Both the position numbers and the translations under genes were made by a program. Below are positions 7,857-16,377 of a stretch of 20,953 bases of DNA, piece by piece. Position 1 is the stretch's first letter. Each line of letters begins with the position of its first letter. This DNA comes from an uncultured Achromobacter sp. GTDB taxonomy: Bacteria > Pseudomonadota > Gammaproteobacteria > Burkholderiales > Burkholderiaceae_B. The stretch covers positions 1-20,953 of the forward strand of contig CAJYKY010000157.1 in NCBI GenBank assembly GCA_913775005.1. Reading direction: 5' to 3'. The notes beneath the pieces are model-generated. The model made no database searches, had not been told where the DNA came from, and worked only from the letters and a program-made list of their open reading frames with translations.

Positions 7857-8010
7857 CGTCGTTTCCTGTGGCTGTCTTGGGCTGAGCGGCGGCGGGGAGG
7901 CGGCGGGGCGTGCGCTAGTCACGGATGGATCCTTGAATGGAGCTGCGGCTGGAGGTATACGCGCATACTACCGGCGGCCGGCTTTGGCGCGGGGTGACCC
8001 CGCACCTTTC

Positions 8011-8103
8011 ACAAATCCAGGTTTGTAATGCAAACATACAACATATGCTTTGTATTCGTGCTTTACAACTTAAGTTGAGTATTTCGATTTTACCGACTAG
8101 ACT
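8011..8103 (+). promoter_or_regulatory. hipBA promoter and candidate HipB operators
   Basis: This AT-rich stretch contrasts with its GC-rich surroundings. It carries three dyads: ACAAA-N6-TTTGT (8011-8026), ATACAA-N8-TTGTAT (8036-8055), and a perfect 12-bp palindrome CAACTTAAGTTG (8066-8077). A plausible sigma70 promoter is TTGAGT (8075-8080), a 17-base spacer, then TAGACT (8098-8103). The third dyad overlaps its -35. HipB of E. coli binds half-sites separated by 8 bases, and the second dyad has the same geometry. Together with the small ORF described separately, this accounts for the gap between the opposite-strand gene and hipB. Operator function is inferred. Confidence 0.5.
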
Positions 8104-8134
8104 TTGTAAATCGAAAAAACAACGTGAGGCTTGT

Positions 8135-8395
8135 ATGGCCGACTTCACTGTCCGCACGGCAGAGCAACTGCCAGCGATTCTCAAGGGTTTTCGTAAACAG
8201 TCCGGCCTGACCCAAGCGGAAACGGCTATGCGCCTGGGCGTCAGCCAGCAAGCCTTGTCTAATCTCGAGCGCCATGCCGGCAAGGTCAGCGCCGAGCGCC
8301 TGCTGGAGCTTCTGAGCATCTTGGGCGTCGAGCTCGTGTTGCGTAAGACCAGTGAATCACCGTCGCCCACGACGTCGGTGGGCCCCAGCTGGTAA
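8135..8395 (+). CDS. hipB: HipB-like antitoxin, Cro/C1-type helix-turn-helix
   Basis: An 86-aa DNA-binding antitoxin and autorepressor that would neutralise the HipA kinase encoded next to it. The Xre/Cro HTH spans about residues 12-48, with GLTQAETAMRLGVSQQALSN containing the turn and recognition helix. It is followed by a dimerisation part (LLELLSILGVELVLRK). The tail is short and probably unstructured and ends in tryptophan, as E. coli HipB also does; there the C-terminal tail is reported to matter for HipA contact and antitoxin turnover. The start at 8135 is supported by GTGAGG 5 bases upstream and by length (E. coli HipB has 88 residues). The gene is first in the operon and stops 4 bases before hipA, the usual arrangement. 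Confidence 0.9.
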   Translation: MADFTVRTAEQLPAILKGFRKQSGLTQAETAMRLGVSQQALSNLERHAGKVSAERLLELLSILGVELVLRKTSESPSPTTSVGPSW

Positions 8396-8399
8396 AGCC

Positions 8400-9752
8400 A
8401 TGGGTCGACGCTCACACACCCGCACCCTGAATCTCTGGATGAACGGCGAATTCGTCGGCACCTGGAGTGTGCAACCGCAAGTCGGAGAAGTCCTGCAGTA
8501 TGCCGACGCTTGGGTGGCTTCCGGCCAGGGGCGCCCGTTGTCGCTGTCTCTACCCTTCACCCCGGGCAATCCGCCGCACAGGGGCGAAGCCGTACGCACC
8601 TATTTCGAAAACCTGCTGCCGGACAGCAAGGAAATCCGCGAGCGCGTCGCACGTCGGTATCAAGCGGGTTCGACCAACGCATTCGCCTTGCTGGCTGAAG
8701 TCGGTCGGGACTGTGTCGGCGCGCTGCAAGTGGTGCCGGGCCCCGAGGCGCCGGACGGCGTTCACGAGGTGAACGCGGTTCCGATGAGCGACGCCGAAAT
8801 TGCCCAGCTGCTTCGCAACACCCTGACGCCAGGCCCCTTGGGCCGGAACGCTGCTGAGGATGAAGACTTCCGCATCTCCATTGCCGGCGCACAGGAAAAG
8901 TCCGCCATGCTTTGGTACGACGGGCGCTGGTGCCGACCCCATCGCGCGACACCGACCACTCACATCTTCAAGCTGCCACTGGGCCTGGTCGCCAACATGA
9001 AGTTCGACATGAGCGATTCAGTCGAAAACGAGTGGCTGTGTTCGGAAATTTTGCACGCCTACCAAATGCCTGTGGCGCGCACCCAACCCCTGATCTTTGA
9101 GGACATGAAGGTGCTGGCGGTCGAGCGCTTCGACCGGATGTGGTGGGAAAACCCGGAGGGTAAGCGCTGGCTCATCCGGCTGCCGCAGGAAGACATGTGC
9201 CAAGCGACGGCAACCCCGCCGCATTTGAAGTACGAGTCCGACGGCGGGCCGGGTGTGCGTCAAATCATGAAGCTGTTGGCCACGTCGCGCGCTCCTGACC
9301 GCGACCGCCGCACCTTCTTCCAGGCCCAGGTACTCTTCTGGATGCTGCGCGCCACGGATGGCCACGCGAAGAACTTCAGCATCTTCGTGCGCCAAGGGGG
9401 TACCTACGAACTCACCCCGCTGTACGACGTGCTTTCCGCCTACCCCATCATCGGCAGCGGTGCGAATCAGCTGTCGCCGTACGATGCCAAGATGGCCATG
9501 GCTGTGCGCTCGAAAAACCCCCATTGGGTCATGCGCGACATCCTGCGTCGGCACTGGATTACCGTGGGCACCGAACATGGCGTAGTGAATCACAACGGTA
9601 AGGGGGTGGAGCATGTCCTCGACGACCTGGTGGCGCGCACGCCCGGGGTCATCAAGACCGTCCGTAAGCTGTTGCCGGCTGGATTCCCCATGCACGTGGC
9701 CGACAGCATCCTCAACGGCCTGCAACAGGCCGCCAACAAACTGGCAGCGTAG
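8400..9752 (+). CDS. hipA: HipA-family serine/threonine kinase toxin
   Basis: A 450-aa toxin of the HipA type. The E. coli enzyme phosphorylates glutamyl-tRNA synthetase, causing growth arrest and persistence. The N-terminal HipA subdomain (residues 1-110) is intact. The Gly-rich loop DFRISIAGAQEKSAML has Ser160 at the position of the E. coli autophosphorylation site Ser150. HIFKLPLG supplies the ATP-binding Lys191. ATDGHAKNFSIF gives catalytic Asp320 and metal ligand Asn325, and LYDVLSAYP gives Asp343. Spacing between these residues matches E. coli HipA, so the protein looks active. The ATG at 8400 follows hipB by 4 bases. A longer frame from 8352 overlaps hipB and is rejected. The kinase target here is not known. 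It ends 20 bases from the convergent bug gene. Confidence 0.93.
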   Translation: MGRRSHTRTLNLWMNGEFVGTWSVQPQVGEVLQYADAWVASGQGRPLSLSLPFTPGNPPHRGEAVRTYFENLLPDSKEIRERVARRYQAGSTNAFALLAEVGRDCVGALQVVPGPEAPDGVHEVNAVPMSDAEIAQLLRNTLTPGPLGRNAAEDEDFRISIAGAQEKSAMLWYDGRWCRPHRATPTTHIFKLPLGLVANMKFDMSDSVENEWLCSEILHAYQMPVARTQPLIFEDMKVLAVERFDRMWWENPEGKRWLIRLPQEDMCQATATPPHLKYESDGGPGVRQIMKLLATSRAPDRDRRTFFQAQVLFWMLRATDGHAKNFSIFVRQGGTYELTPLYDVLSAYPIIGSGANQLSPYDAKMAMAVRSKNPHWVMRDILRRHWITVGTEHGVVNHNGKGVEHVLDDLVARTPGVIKTVRKLLPAGFPMHVADSILNGLQQAANKLAA

Positions 9753-9772
9753 CGCCCGAGGATTACGCGACA

Positions 9773-10732
9773 TCAGTCCATCTGAACGTTTGCGTTTTCA
9801 ATAACGGGTGTCCACAGCTTCAGCTCATCGGCCATGATTTTTGCGGACTCCTCCAGGTTGCTTGCAAGCGGCAAGGCACCTTGTTTCGCTAGCGCCGCCA
9901 CAAACGATGGTTCTTTGGTGACGGCCACCACGCTGTCCTGGATCTTCTCCAGGATCGCGCGGGGCGTGCCGGCCGGCGCCATGATGCCGTACCAGGAATC
10001 CAGCACCACACCATCGACTCCGCCTTCAGCGAATGTCGGCACATCCGGAATGACGGAAACGCGCTTATCTGAAGCGACGCCCAACAGGCGGACCCGGCCT
10101 GCGTTGACGTACGGAAGAACGTTAGGCAGGTTCACGAATAGCGCATTGACCTGGCCGGCCTGCAAATCCGTTGTTGCCGGCGCGGCACCTTTATAAGGAA
10201 CGTGCGTCAGCTGAACATGCGCGCGATCCTGGAAGATCTGACCCAGAAGATGATTGATTGATCCGATGCCAGCGGATCCCATGTTGATCGCGCCAGGATT
10301 GGCTTTTGCGTACGCAACAAACTCAGCCATCGTGGCGGCCGGCGTGTTCTGCGAGACGGCGAGTACGTTGGGTACCGATGCGAAGGTCGCTGCCGTGACC
10401 AGATCCTTGTTGCTGTCGAACGTCAGCTTTTTGTACAGCAACGGCTGCATGACCTGCCCCTGCGTTCCCACCAGCAAGGTGTAGCCATCTGCCGGTGCCT
10501 TGGCGACATAACCGGTACCAATGATGCCGCCAGCACCGGCCCGGTTCTCGACAATGACCTGCTTGCCAAGATGAACGCTCAAGCGTTCAGCGATCAGACG
10601 TCCCATGACATCGACCGTGCCTCCGGGTGCGAACGGCACGATCAGGGTGACGGGTTTGCTCGGGTAGTCCTGGGCATGGGAAGCCATGCTGAAACTCAGT
10701 GCCACGGCGGTCAGTACTAGTTTTTTGAACAT
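9773..10732 (-). CDS. Bug-family tripartite tricarboxylate transporter substrate-binding protein
   Basis: A 319-aa periplasmic receptor. A Sec signal peptide (MFKKLVLTAVALSFSMASHAQ, cut after SHA) precedes DYPSKPVTLIVPFAPGGTVDVMGR, the typical Bug opening. VIVENRAGAGGIIGTGYVAKAPADGYTLLVG, broken here as VIVENRAGAGGIIG then TGYVAKAPADGYTLL, is the family loop that contacts ligand carboxylates. Bug proteins bind carboxylates such as citrate, glutamate, aspartate or aromatic acids, and occur in large numbers as orphans in Bordetella and Achromobacter. No TctA/TctB membrane subunits are nearby, so it would either share a distant transporter or act as a sensor. AAGGGAG lies 7 bases before the ATG. 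It is 14 bases downstream of the lyase gene on the same strand, so they form an operon and the ligand may be the lyase substrate or product. Confidence 0.93.
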   Translation of the reverse strand: MFKKLVLTAVALSFSMASHAQDYPSKPVTLIVPFAPGGTVDVMGRLIAERLSVHLGKQVIVENRAGAGGIIGTGYVAKAPADGYTLLVGTQGQVMQPLLYKKLTFDSNKDLVTAATFASVPNVLAVSQNTPAATMAEFVAYAKANPGAINMGSAGIGSINHLLGQIFQDRAHVQLTHVPYKGAAPATTDLQAGQVNALFVNLPNVLPYVNAGRVRLLGVASDKRVSVIPDVPTFAEGGVDGVVLDSWYGIMAPAGTPRAILEKIQDSVVAVTKEPSFVAALAKQGALPLASNLEESAKIMADELKLWTPVIENANVQMD

Positions 10733-10746
10733 TGGGATGCTCCCTT

Positions 10747-12279
10747 TTAGCGAACGACAACATGGTTAGTGAGGCACCACTCGGCCACAGCCTGCTTTCG
10801 GGCAGCCGTGGCGGCGGCTAGCCTTGCTTCGCGTTCGCGGAGCCATGTCTCTTGGTCGGCAAGCACCGTGCGTGCGATTCGTGTGAGTTCGTCGATTTGT
10901 GAGGCGGCCGTGCCGCCTGTTGACGTGCGTGTTTGCACGAAGGCGCGTGCATCCAGGCAGCGAAGCACCGCGTCGGTCGACAACTCCGGCGCGGGAAGAT
11001 TTAACGCCGCCGCCGCGTTGCGCAACAGGTCAGCGGTCACGTCTTCTACCGGAATGCCCTGATCCACGCACTCGCGCACCAGACGCGCCACCAGGCTATG
11101 CGCCTCCCGAAACGACAGATCGCCCTCGCGCACGATCTGATCGGCCAGGTTGGTGGCCGTGGACCAGTTCGCGTTGGCCGCCTGCACCATCCGCGCCTCG
11201 TTCACCGTCAGCGTTTCCATGATGGCCGCCATTAGCGCCAGGCTGCCTTGGGTCGCCATGAAAGCCGAGTCAAGAATAGGAACCTCGCGCATGACCACGT
11301 CGCCCGTGCCTTCTGCACGGAACGTGGCAAGTGCGGTGGCAAGCCACGTCGTCGATCCGCCCGCCGCAAACTTCACGGCCTCCAGTCCCGCAGGATTCTT
11401 CTTCTGCGGGAAGATCGAACTGGTGCCGCAGAATTCGTCGGCCGTTTGCACAAAGCCAAACTCATGGCTGGACCACACGTGTAGATCCGTTGCGAGGTCA
11501 TTCAGTGTGGACATCACAAACGACAGCGCACCGGCAATCTCCGCAGCGTAATAGGCTTCGCGCGACAGCTTTGAATTCGTGACTAAACCGTCAAACCCCA
11601 ACAACGCTTGTGTGCGTTCACGGTTGATTGGCCAGGCCGTACCCGCCAGCCCCGCCGATCCCAAAGGGCTCAAATTGACCCGGGCATAAGCCTCCCGCAG
11701 TCGATCGAAGTCGTCCGCCAACTTGCTGCTGAACGACAGCAAGTAATGGCCGAACGTCGTCGGATGCGCGTGCTGCAAACACGTATACCCAGGCATCACC
11801 GTGTCGCTATGACGCGAAGCCAAGGCAAGGATGGACGCCTGCAATTCGATGAGGTTTTTCATCACCTCCATCAGATGACGCCGCTTGTACAGCCTGCGCA
11901 CCGTCGGCCCCTGGTCAAGACGGCTGCGGCCGGTGTGCATACGGCCGCCAATCGATTCGCCTACACGATCAAACAGGAACGCCTCCACTTGCAGCAAGAA
12001 GCTTCCCTTTGCCGGATCCATCGGAAAATGGCTGGCGCCTAAAGCGGCGATCTCTTCCAAGGCCAGCAAAATCGCTTGCGCTTGGGCTGGGGTCAGGATT
12101 TCTTGTTCCGCCAACATGACCGTGTGGGCGATGTCGACCTGAAGATATTCATCGAACTGCCGGACTTCTCGTTCGAGATGAGGCTTCTCGTAGAAGTCCA
12201 CCATCAGCCGGGATGGCGGGGATTGAAGCCGAGCTTCAACGAGCGTGCGGCTGGGTTCGGTAGGGGCGGTGCTATGCAT
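10747..12279 (-). CDS. Argininosuccinate lyase-like enzyme (fumarase/aspartase superfamily) with atypical active site
   Basis: A 510-aa cytoplasmic lyase. Superfamily members split C-N or C-O bonds and release fumarate. The signature GTSSIFPQKKNP is at residues 285-296, with Ser288 at the catalytic-base position. GGRMHTGRSRLDQ (111-123) and MPGYTCLQHAHP (162-173) are the other active-site segments. In genuine argininosuccinate lyases these read HTGRSRNDQ and GYTHLQ. Here the Asn is Leu121 and the His is Cys167, so arginine synthesis is unlikely. Its context (LysR regulator, Bug receptor, no argG) suggests catabolism of an aminocarboxylate. EDDS lyase is a known ASL-like precedent, although I cannot assign that substrate. 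ATG 12279 is preferred because it fits the family N-terminus; an upstream in-frame ATG at 12366 would cover the promoter region. Confidence 0.88.
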   Translation of the reverse strand: MHSTAPTEPSRTLVEARLQSPPSRLMVDFYEKPHLEREVRQFDEYLQVDIAHTVMLAEQEILTPAQAQAILLALEEIAALGASHFPMDPAKGSFLLQVEAFLFDRVGESIGGRMHTGRSRLDQGPTVRRLYKRRHLMEVMKNLIELQASILALASRHSDTVMPGYTCLQHAHPTTFGHYLLSFSSKLADDFDRLREAYARVNLSPLGSAGLAGTAWPINRERTQALLGFDGLVTNSKLSREAYYAAEIAGALSFVMSTLNDLATDLHVWSSHEFGFVQTADEFCGTSSIFPQKKNPAGLEAVKFAAGGSTTWLATALATFRAEGTGDVVMREVPILDSAFMATQGSLALMAAIMETLTVNEARMVQAANANWSTATNLADQIVREGDLSFREAHSLVARLVRECVDQGIPVEDVTADLLRNAAAALNLPAPELSTDAVLRCLDARAFVQTRTSTGGTAASQIDELTRIARTVLADQETWLREREARLAAATAARKQAVAEWCLTNHVVVR

Positions 12280-12422
12280 CAAATTCTCTGAGCCACTCTG
12301 GGCAAATTGATGGGCGTATCTCGGTACGCACGTGACTTGCCGCCAATATAAGAAGCGCCTACCCATCCGTCCAATTGATTCGAGTGCTACGATTTGATAA
12401 GAATTATTGATGAGGGGGTCAC
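12280..12422. promoter_or_regulatory. Divergent lyase/LysR promoter region
   Basis: The 143-base spacer holds a dyad GCGTA-N6-TACGC (12314-12329). On the minus strand there is a possible lyase -10, TATATT (complement of 12345-12350), with TTGGAC 18 bases upstream. ATTGAT occurs three times in direct orientation (12306, 12374, 12406). LysR regulators normally bind such divergent regions, and the dyad downstream of the -10 is a candidate site. The LysR start is a GTG with GAGGGGG at 12412-12418. Confidence 0.4.
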
Positions 12423-13334
12423 GTGGAATTACGGCAGATCGAAGCCTTCGTATCGATTGCGACGCTGCGGAGCTTTCGCGCTGCGGCCAACCGTCTGTAC
12501 ATCACTCAACCGGCCATCTCGATGCGACTCGTGGCGCTGGAACGCGAGGTGGGTGCTCAGCTCATCGATCGCAGCGGCGGCGATGTTCAGCTGACGGCGA
12601 AGGGGATGCAGCTCTTGCAACTGGCAGAGCAAATCCTGGAGACCTCGACCCGCTTCAAACAACTGGCGGACGGGCAGCAGAATCAACCGCAAAAGGTTCG
12701 TATCGGCGCCACGGGCACCATCGTCAGCGCATGGATCGTTGACCTGTTTTCAGAAATTGCGCAGGACTTGCCGCATCTGACAACCGAACTGATCGTCGAC
12801 ACATCGCCCCGTTTGCGCGATCTATTAGAAAAAGGCGAATTGGACCTGGCCATCATCATGGGCAATACGCTGAGCGCTGGTGTCCGGAACCTGCCTTTGG
12901 TGCGATACCAGAATCAGTGGATCGCAAGCCGATCCCTGCGCCTGCCCAAGACCATGTCGCTGCGGGAGTTGGCGCAATACCGGATCATGACGTACGCGCG
13001 GGACTCGGCCACCTACGGATCCGTCGAGGAACTATTCCGCAACAACGGTCTGTGGCCGGTGCAGCTCAGTTCAACCAACTCGACCGAGGCGTTGCTGCGC
13101 ATCACCGAAGCGGGCTGGGGCATCGGTGTGATCAGTGAAGCCTGCATGACAGCAGGAAAGCATGCGAAGTCGCTTCAGGTGATCAAGTCAGCCGTGCAGT
13201 TGCCGGAGTATGAGTACGTCGCGTCCTATCACATGGATTCTGTCGGGCGAGTCGGGATGATGGTCGCGGAACTCGCCCGGCGGGTATGTTGGCGATTGCA
13301 GGAAGGCCTCAAGCTTACGAAGTCACCGGCCTGA
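12423..13334 (+). CDS. LysR-family transcriptional regulator
   Basis: A 303-aa LysR-type regulator. The N-terminal winged HTH (residues 1-60) reads MELRQIEAFVSIATLRSFRA with AANRLYITQPAISMRLVALE, which is canonical. A linker helix follows, then a periplasmic-binding-like effector domain (VRIGATGTIVSAWIVDLF, ELDLAIIMGNTL, LRITEAGWGIGVIS). The GTG start at 12423 has a strong GAGGGGG ribosome-binding site 4 bases upstream and gives the exact family N-terminus. It is divergent from the lyase-bug operon, so it probably activates that operon in response to a carboxylate effector. Its 3' end overlaps the convergent RND gene by 20 bases. The effector is unknown. Confidence 0.94.
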   Translation: MELRQIEAFVSIATLRSFRAAANRLYITQPAISMRLVALEREVGAQLIDRSGGDVQLTAKGMQLLQLAEQILETSTRFKQLADGQQNQPQKVRIGATGTIVSAWIVDLFSEIAQDLPHLTTELIVDTSPRLRDLLEKGELDLAIIMGNTLSAGVRNLPLVRYQNQWIASRSLRLPKTMSLRELAQYRIMTYARDSATYGSVEELFRNNGLWPVQLSSTNSTEALLRITEAGWGIGVISEACMTAGKHAKSLQVIKSAVQLPEYEYVASYHMDSVGRVGMMVAELARRVCWRLQEGLKLTKSPA

Positions 13335-16300
13335 TCTTGAACCAGATCGAATACATCGCCGGCAGGAACACCAGGGTCAGGATCGTCCCCGCAAAGGTGC
13401 CGCCGATCAGCGTGTAGGCCAGCGTCCCCCAGAACACGGAATGGGTCAGCGGGATAAAGGCCAGAATCGCGGCCAAGGCCGTCAAGATCACGGGCCTTGC
13501 GCGCTGCACGGTGGCTTCGACAACGGCATTGAACGGACTTAACCCTTCCTGTTCGTTGTGATGAATCTGGCCGATCAGGATCAGCGTGTTGCGCATCAGG
13601 ATTCCCGACAGCGCAATCAGCCCGACCAGGGCGTTGATGCCGAACGGCTGCTGGAAGATCAGCAAGGTCGGCACCACGCCGATCAAGCCCAGTGGGCTGG
13701 TGGCAAACACCATCACCATGGCCGCGATCGAGCGCACTTGAAGAATGATGATGAGCAACGTCAGCGCGATCATGATCGGGAACAGCGGCAGCATGGCTTT
13801 GGTGGCTTTGGCGGAGTCTTCGATCGAACCCGCTTCCTCAATCCGGTAGCCCGCAGGAAGCGTCTGCACGATCGGCTGCAACTGCTTCAAGACCGCGCTG
13901 GAAACGTCCGGTGCTTGCAGCCCTTCGGCAATGTCGCCGCGCACCGTGATCGTTGGCGTGCGATCTCGGCGGCGCAGGACAGGATCTTCCATGCGCACAT
14001 CCACAGTGCCTACTTGCGACAGCGGAATGCGCTGCCCTGCCGATCCGGCGAGCGTGAACCCGGCGATCTTCGCGGGATCAAGACGAATGTCACCGGCCGC
14101 GCGGCCCACGACCTGCACCGAGCGGATATCTTCGCGCACGTCCGTAAGCGGCACCCCGCTAAGCAGGAACTGCAACTGCAAGGCGACCGAGCTTGAGGTC
14201 AACCCCACGGCTTGGAGCCTGTCTTGATCCAGCGTGAAGTGCAAGGTGGGTACCCGCTGCCCCCAATCCACATTGACCGTGCGCATCATCGGATTGGCCT
14301 GCATCGTGGTCTCGACGCGAGCGGCGATCTCTCGCAACTTGTCCGGGTCTGGTCCCATGACGCGATAGGCGACCGGGAACGGCGAATAGGGGCCGAACAC
14401 AAGCTGCGTCACCCGCACCCGCGCTTCGGGAGCCAGCCCGTCGGCGATTGCCTGCCGCAGCCTGAACTTGAGCGCTTCCCGCTCTTCTTGATTGCCCGTC
14501 AGCACCACGATCTTGGCGAACGACGGATCGGGCAGTTCCGGTGACATGGCGAGGTAGAACCGTGGCGCGCCCTGGCCGATGTAGGCCGTCACGATCTTGG
14601 CTTCATCCTGCTTGGCCAGCCAGGCTTCAACCTTCGCCGCCGCGGCGCTGGTTTGTTCGATTGACGTGCCATACGGCATCTGCACCTCGACCAGGACTTC
14701 GGGCCGGTCCGACGTCGGGAAGAATTGCTTCTTGACCACGCCCATGCCAACGATGGCAAGCACGAACAATCCCACCACCGCTGCGGCTACCAGCCATTTG
14801 CGCGCGATAACGCGCGCCAGCACGTGCCGGAAACGGTTGTAGTGGCGCGTGTTGTAGATGGCGTCATGCCCTCCTTCAACCTTCTTCAAATCTGGCAGCA
14901 GCTTGACGCCAAGATAGGGAGTGAACGCCACGGCCACCACCCACGATGCGATCAATGCAATGCCGACGATCCAGAACATATTGCTGGTGTATTCGCCCGC
15001 AGTGGACCGCGCGAATCCATTGGGCATGAAGCCGATAGCCGTCACCAGCGTGCCAGAAAGCATGGGCGCGGCGGTGTGGCTCCAGGCGTAGGCTGAGGCC
15101 TTGATGCGGCTGTAGCCCTCTTCCATCTTCACCACCATCATTTCGATGGCGATGATGGCGTCGTCCACCAGCAGGCCCAACGCCAGAATCAACGAGCCGA
15201 GCGTGATGCGGTCGAAGTTCTTGCCCGTGGCGGCCATGATGACAAACACGGCTGCCAGCGTCAGCGGCACGGCCGCTGCAACTACGATGCCGACACGCCA
15301 CCCCATGCTCACGAAGCAGACCAGCATTACGACCAGCAACGCAACGAAGAACTTGACCATGAACTCGTCCACCGACGAGCCGATGTTGACGGACTGGTCC
15401 GTTACCTTGCTGAAGGTCATCCCCAGCGGTAGTTCCGCGTTGATCTTGGCCGTTTCCGCATCCAGCGCCTTACCCAGATCCAGCCCGTTCCAGCCGTCGC
15501 GCATCACAATGCCCAACAGCAGCGCCGCTTCGCCATTGCTGCGAACCAGGAAGCTGGACGGGTCTTCATAACCGCGTTCCACGGTGGCCACATCGGACAG
15601 TTTCAGCGTGCGTCCCTGTGCATTGATGGGCGTGTTGCGGATCTTGTCCAGCTTGTCGAACGCGCCATCGACACGCACGAATACCTTTGGCCCTTTCGTC
15701 TCGATGGAACCCGCGGGAGTCAGCACGTTCTGGCCGTTGAGCACTGCAAAGATATCCTGCGGCGACACGCCCAGCGTGGCCAGCCGGTCATGCGAGAAGG
15801 ACACGAAGATGCGTTCAGACTGCTCGCCAATGATGTTGACCTTCTTCACACCTGGCACGTGCAGCAACTGTTGACGCAGCGTCTCTGCGTCGCGCACCAG
15901 CAGCCGCTGCGGTTCCCCTTTGGCCTTCAGCGCAAACAGCGCAAACGTCACGTCCGAATACTCGTCGTTGACCATCGGGCCAATGACGCCGGCGGGCAGC
16001 TTTTTGGATTCGTCCGCGAGCTTTTTGCGGGCCTGATAGAACTGCTCCTGGACTTCCGACGGCGGCGCGCTATCCAGCAGTGAAACCGTCGTGAAGGCCA
16101 AGCCGGGGCGCGTGTAGGTTTCCGTGCGGTCGTACCACCGCAATTCCTGCATGCGCTTTTCCAGCGGTTCGGCGACCTGGTCCTGCATTTCCTGCGCCGT
16201 CGCCCCGGGCCATGCCGTGATGACGGTCATCTGCTTGACGGTGAAAGGCGGGTCTTCGGCGCGTCCGAGTTGGAAGAACGCGAGAATGCCCGCGACGGAG

Positions 16301-16377
16301 ATCAGGAAAATCAGGAATACCGTAATCGAGCGTTCGCGTACCGCAAGCGCCGACAGATTGAAGCGTCCTTCGCTCAT
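13315..16377 (-). CDS. RND efflux transporter permease (AcrB/HAE1-like)
   Basis: A 1020-aa inner-membrane proton-driven drug exporter. It shows the twofold RND layout: TM1 near residues 18-36, a large periplasmic porter loop (GRAEDPPFTVKQMTVITAWP, GATAQEMQDQVAEPLE), a TM2-6 bundle from about 340, a second large loop, and TM8-12 at the C-terminus. TM4 contains LGLLVDDAIIAIEMMV with Asp405 and Asp406, the proton-relay pair. In TM10 the segment SGILMRNTLILIGQI has Arg929-Asn930 where AcrB has Lys940-Asn941. This is typical of a divergent AcrB-like subgroup. ATG 16377 overlaps the adaptor stop (ATGA) and has GGAGAG upstream; the longer frame to 16542 lies inside the adaptor gene. The substrate is not predictable. 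It forms one operon with the adaptor. Confidence 0.95.
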   Translation of the reverse strand: MSEGRFNLSALAVRERSITVFLIFLISVAGILAFFQLGRAEDPPFTVKQMTVITAWPGATAQEMQDQVAEPLEKRMQELRWYDRTETYTRPGLAFTTVSLLDSAPPSEVQEQFYQARKKLADESKKLPAGVIGPMVNDEYSDVTFALFALKAKGEPQRLLVRDAETLRQQLLHVPGVKKVNIIGEQSERIFVSFSHDRLATLGVSPQDIFAVLNGQNVLTPAGSIETKGPKVFVRVDGAFDKLDKIRNTPINAQGRTLKLSDVATVERGYEDPSSFLVRSNGEAALLLGIVMRDGWNGLDLGKALDAETAKINAELPLGMTFSKVTDQSVNIGSSVDEFMVKFFVALLVVMLVCFVSMGWRVGIVVAAAVPLTLAAVFVIMAATGKNFDRITLGSLILALGLLVDDAIIAIEMMVVKMEEGYSRIKASAYAWSHTAAPMLSGTLVTAIGFMPNGFARSTAGEYTSNMFWIVGIALIASWVVAVAFTPYLGVKLLPDLKKVEGGHDAIYNTRHYNRFRHVLARVIARKWLVAAAVVGLFVLAIVGMGVVKKQFFPTSDRPEVLVEVQMPYGTSIEQTSAAAAKVEAWLAKQDEAKIVTAYIGQGAPRFYLAMSPELPDPSFAKIVVLTGNQEEREALKFRLRQAIADGLAPEARVRVTQLVFGPYSPFPVAYRVMGPDPDKLREIAARVETTMQANPMMRTVNVDWGQRVPTLHFTLDQDRLQAVGLTSSSVALQLQFLLSGVPLTDVREDIRSVQVVGRAAGDIRLDPAKIAGFTLAGSAGQRIPLSQVGTVDVRMEDPVLRRRDRTPTITVRGDIAEGLQAPDVSSAVLKQLQPIVQTLPAGYRIEEAGSIEDSAKATKAMLPLFPIMIALTLLIIILQVRSIAAMVMVFATSPLGLIGVVPTLLIFQQPFGINALVGLIALSGILMRNTLILIGQIHHNEQEGLSPFNAVVEATVQRARPVILTALAAILAFIPLTHSVFWGTLAYTLIGGTFAGTILTLVFLPAMYSIWFKIRPVTS

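Noticed and set aside
10747..12279. Assignment as the biosynthetic argH.
   Set aside because: Two active-site motif residues differ from argininosuccinate lyase and the neighbours are a LysR regulator and a Bug receptor, not arginine genes.
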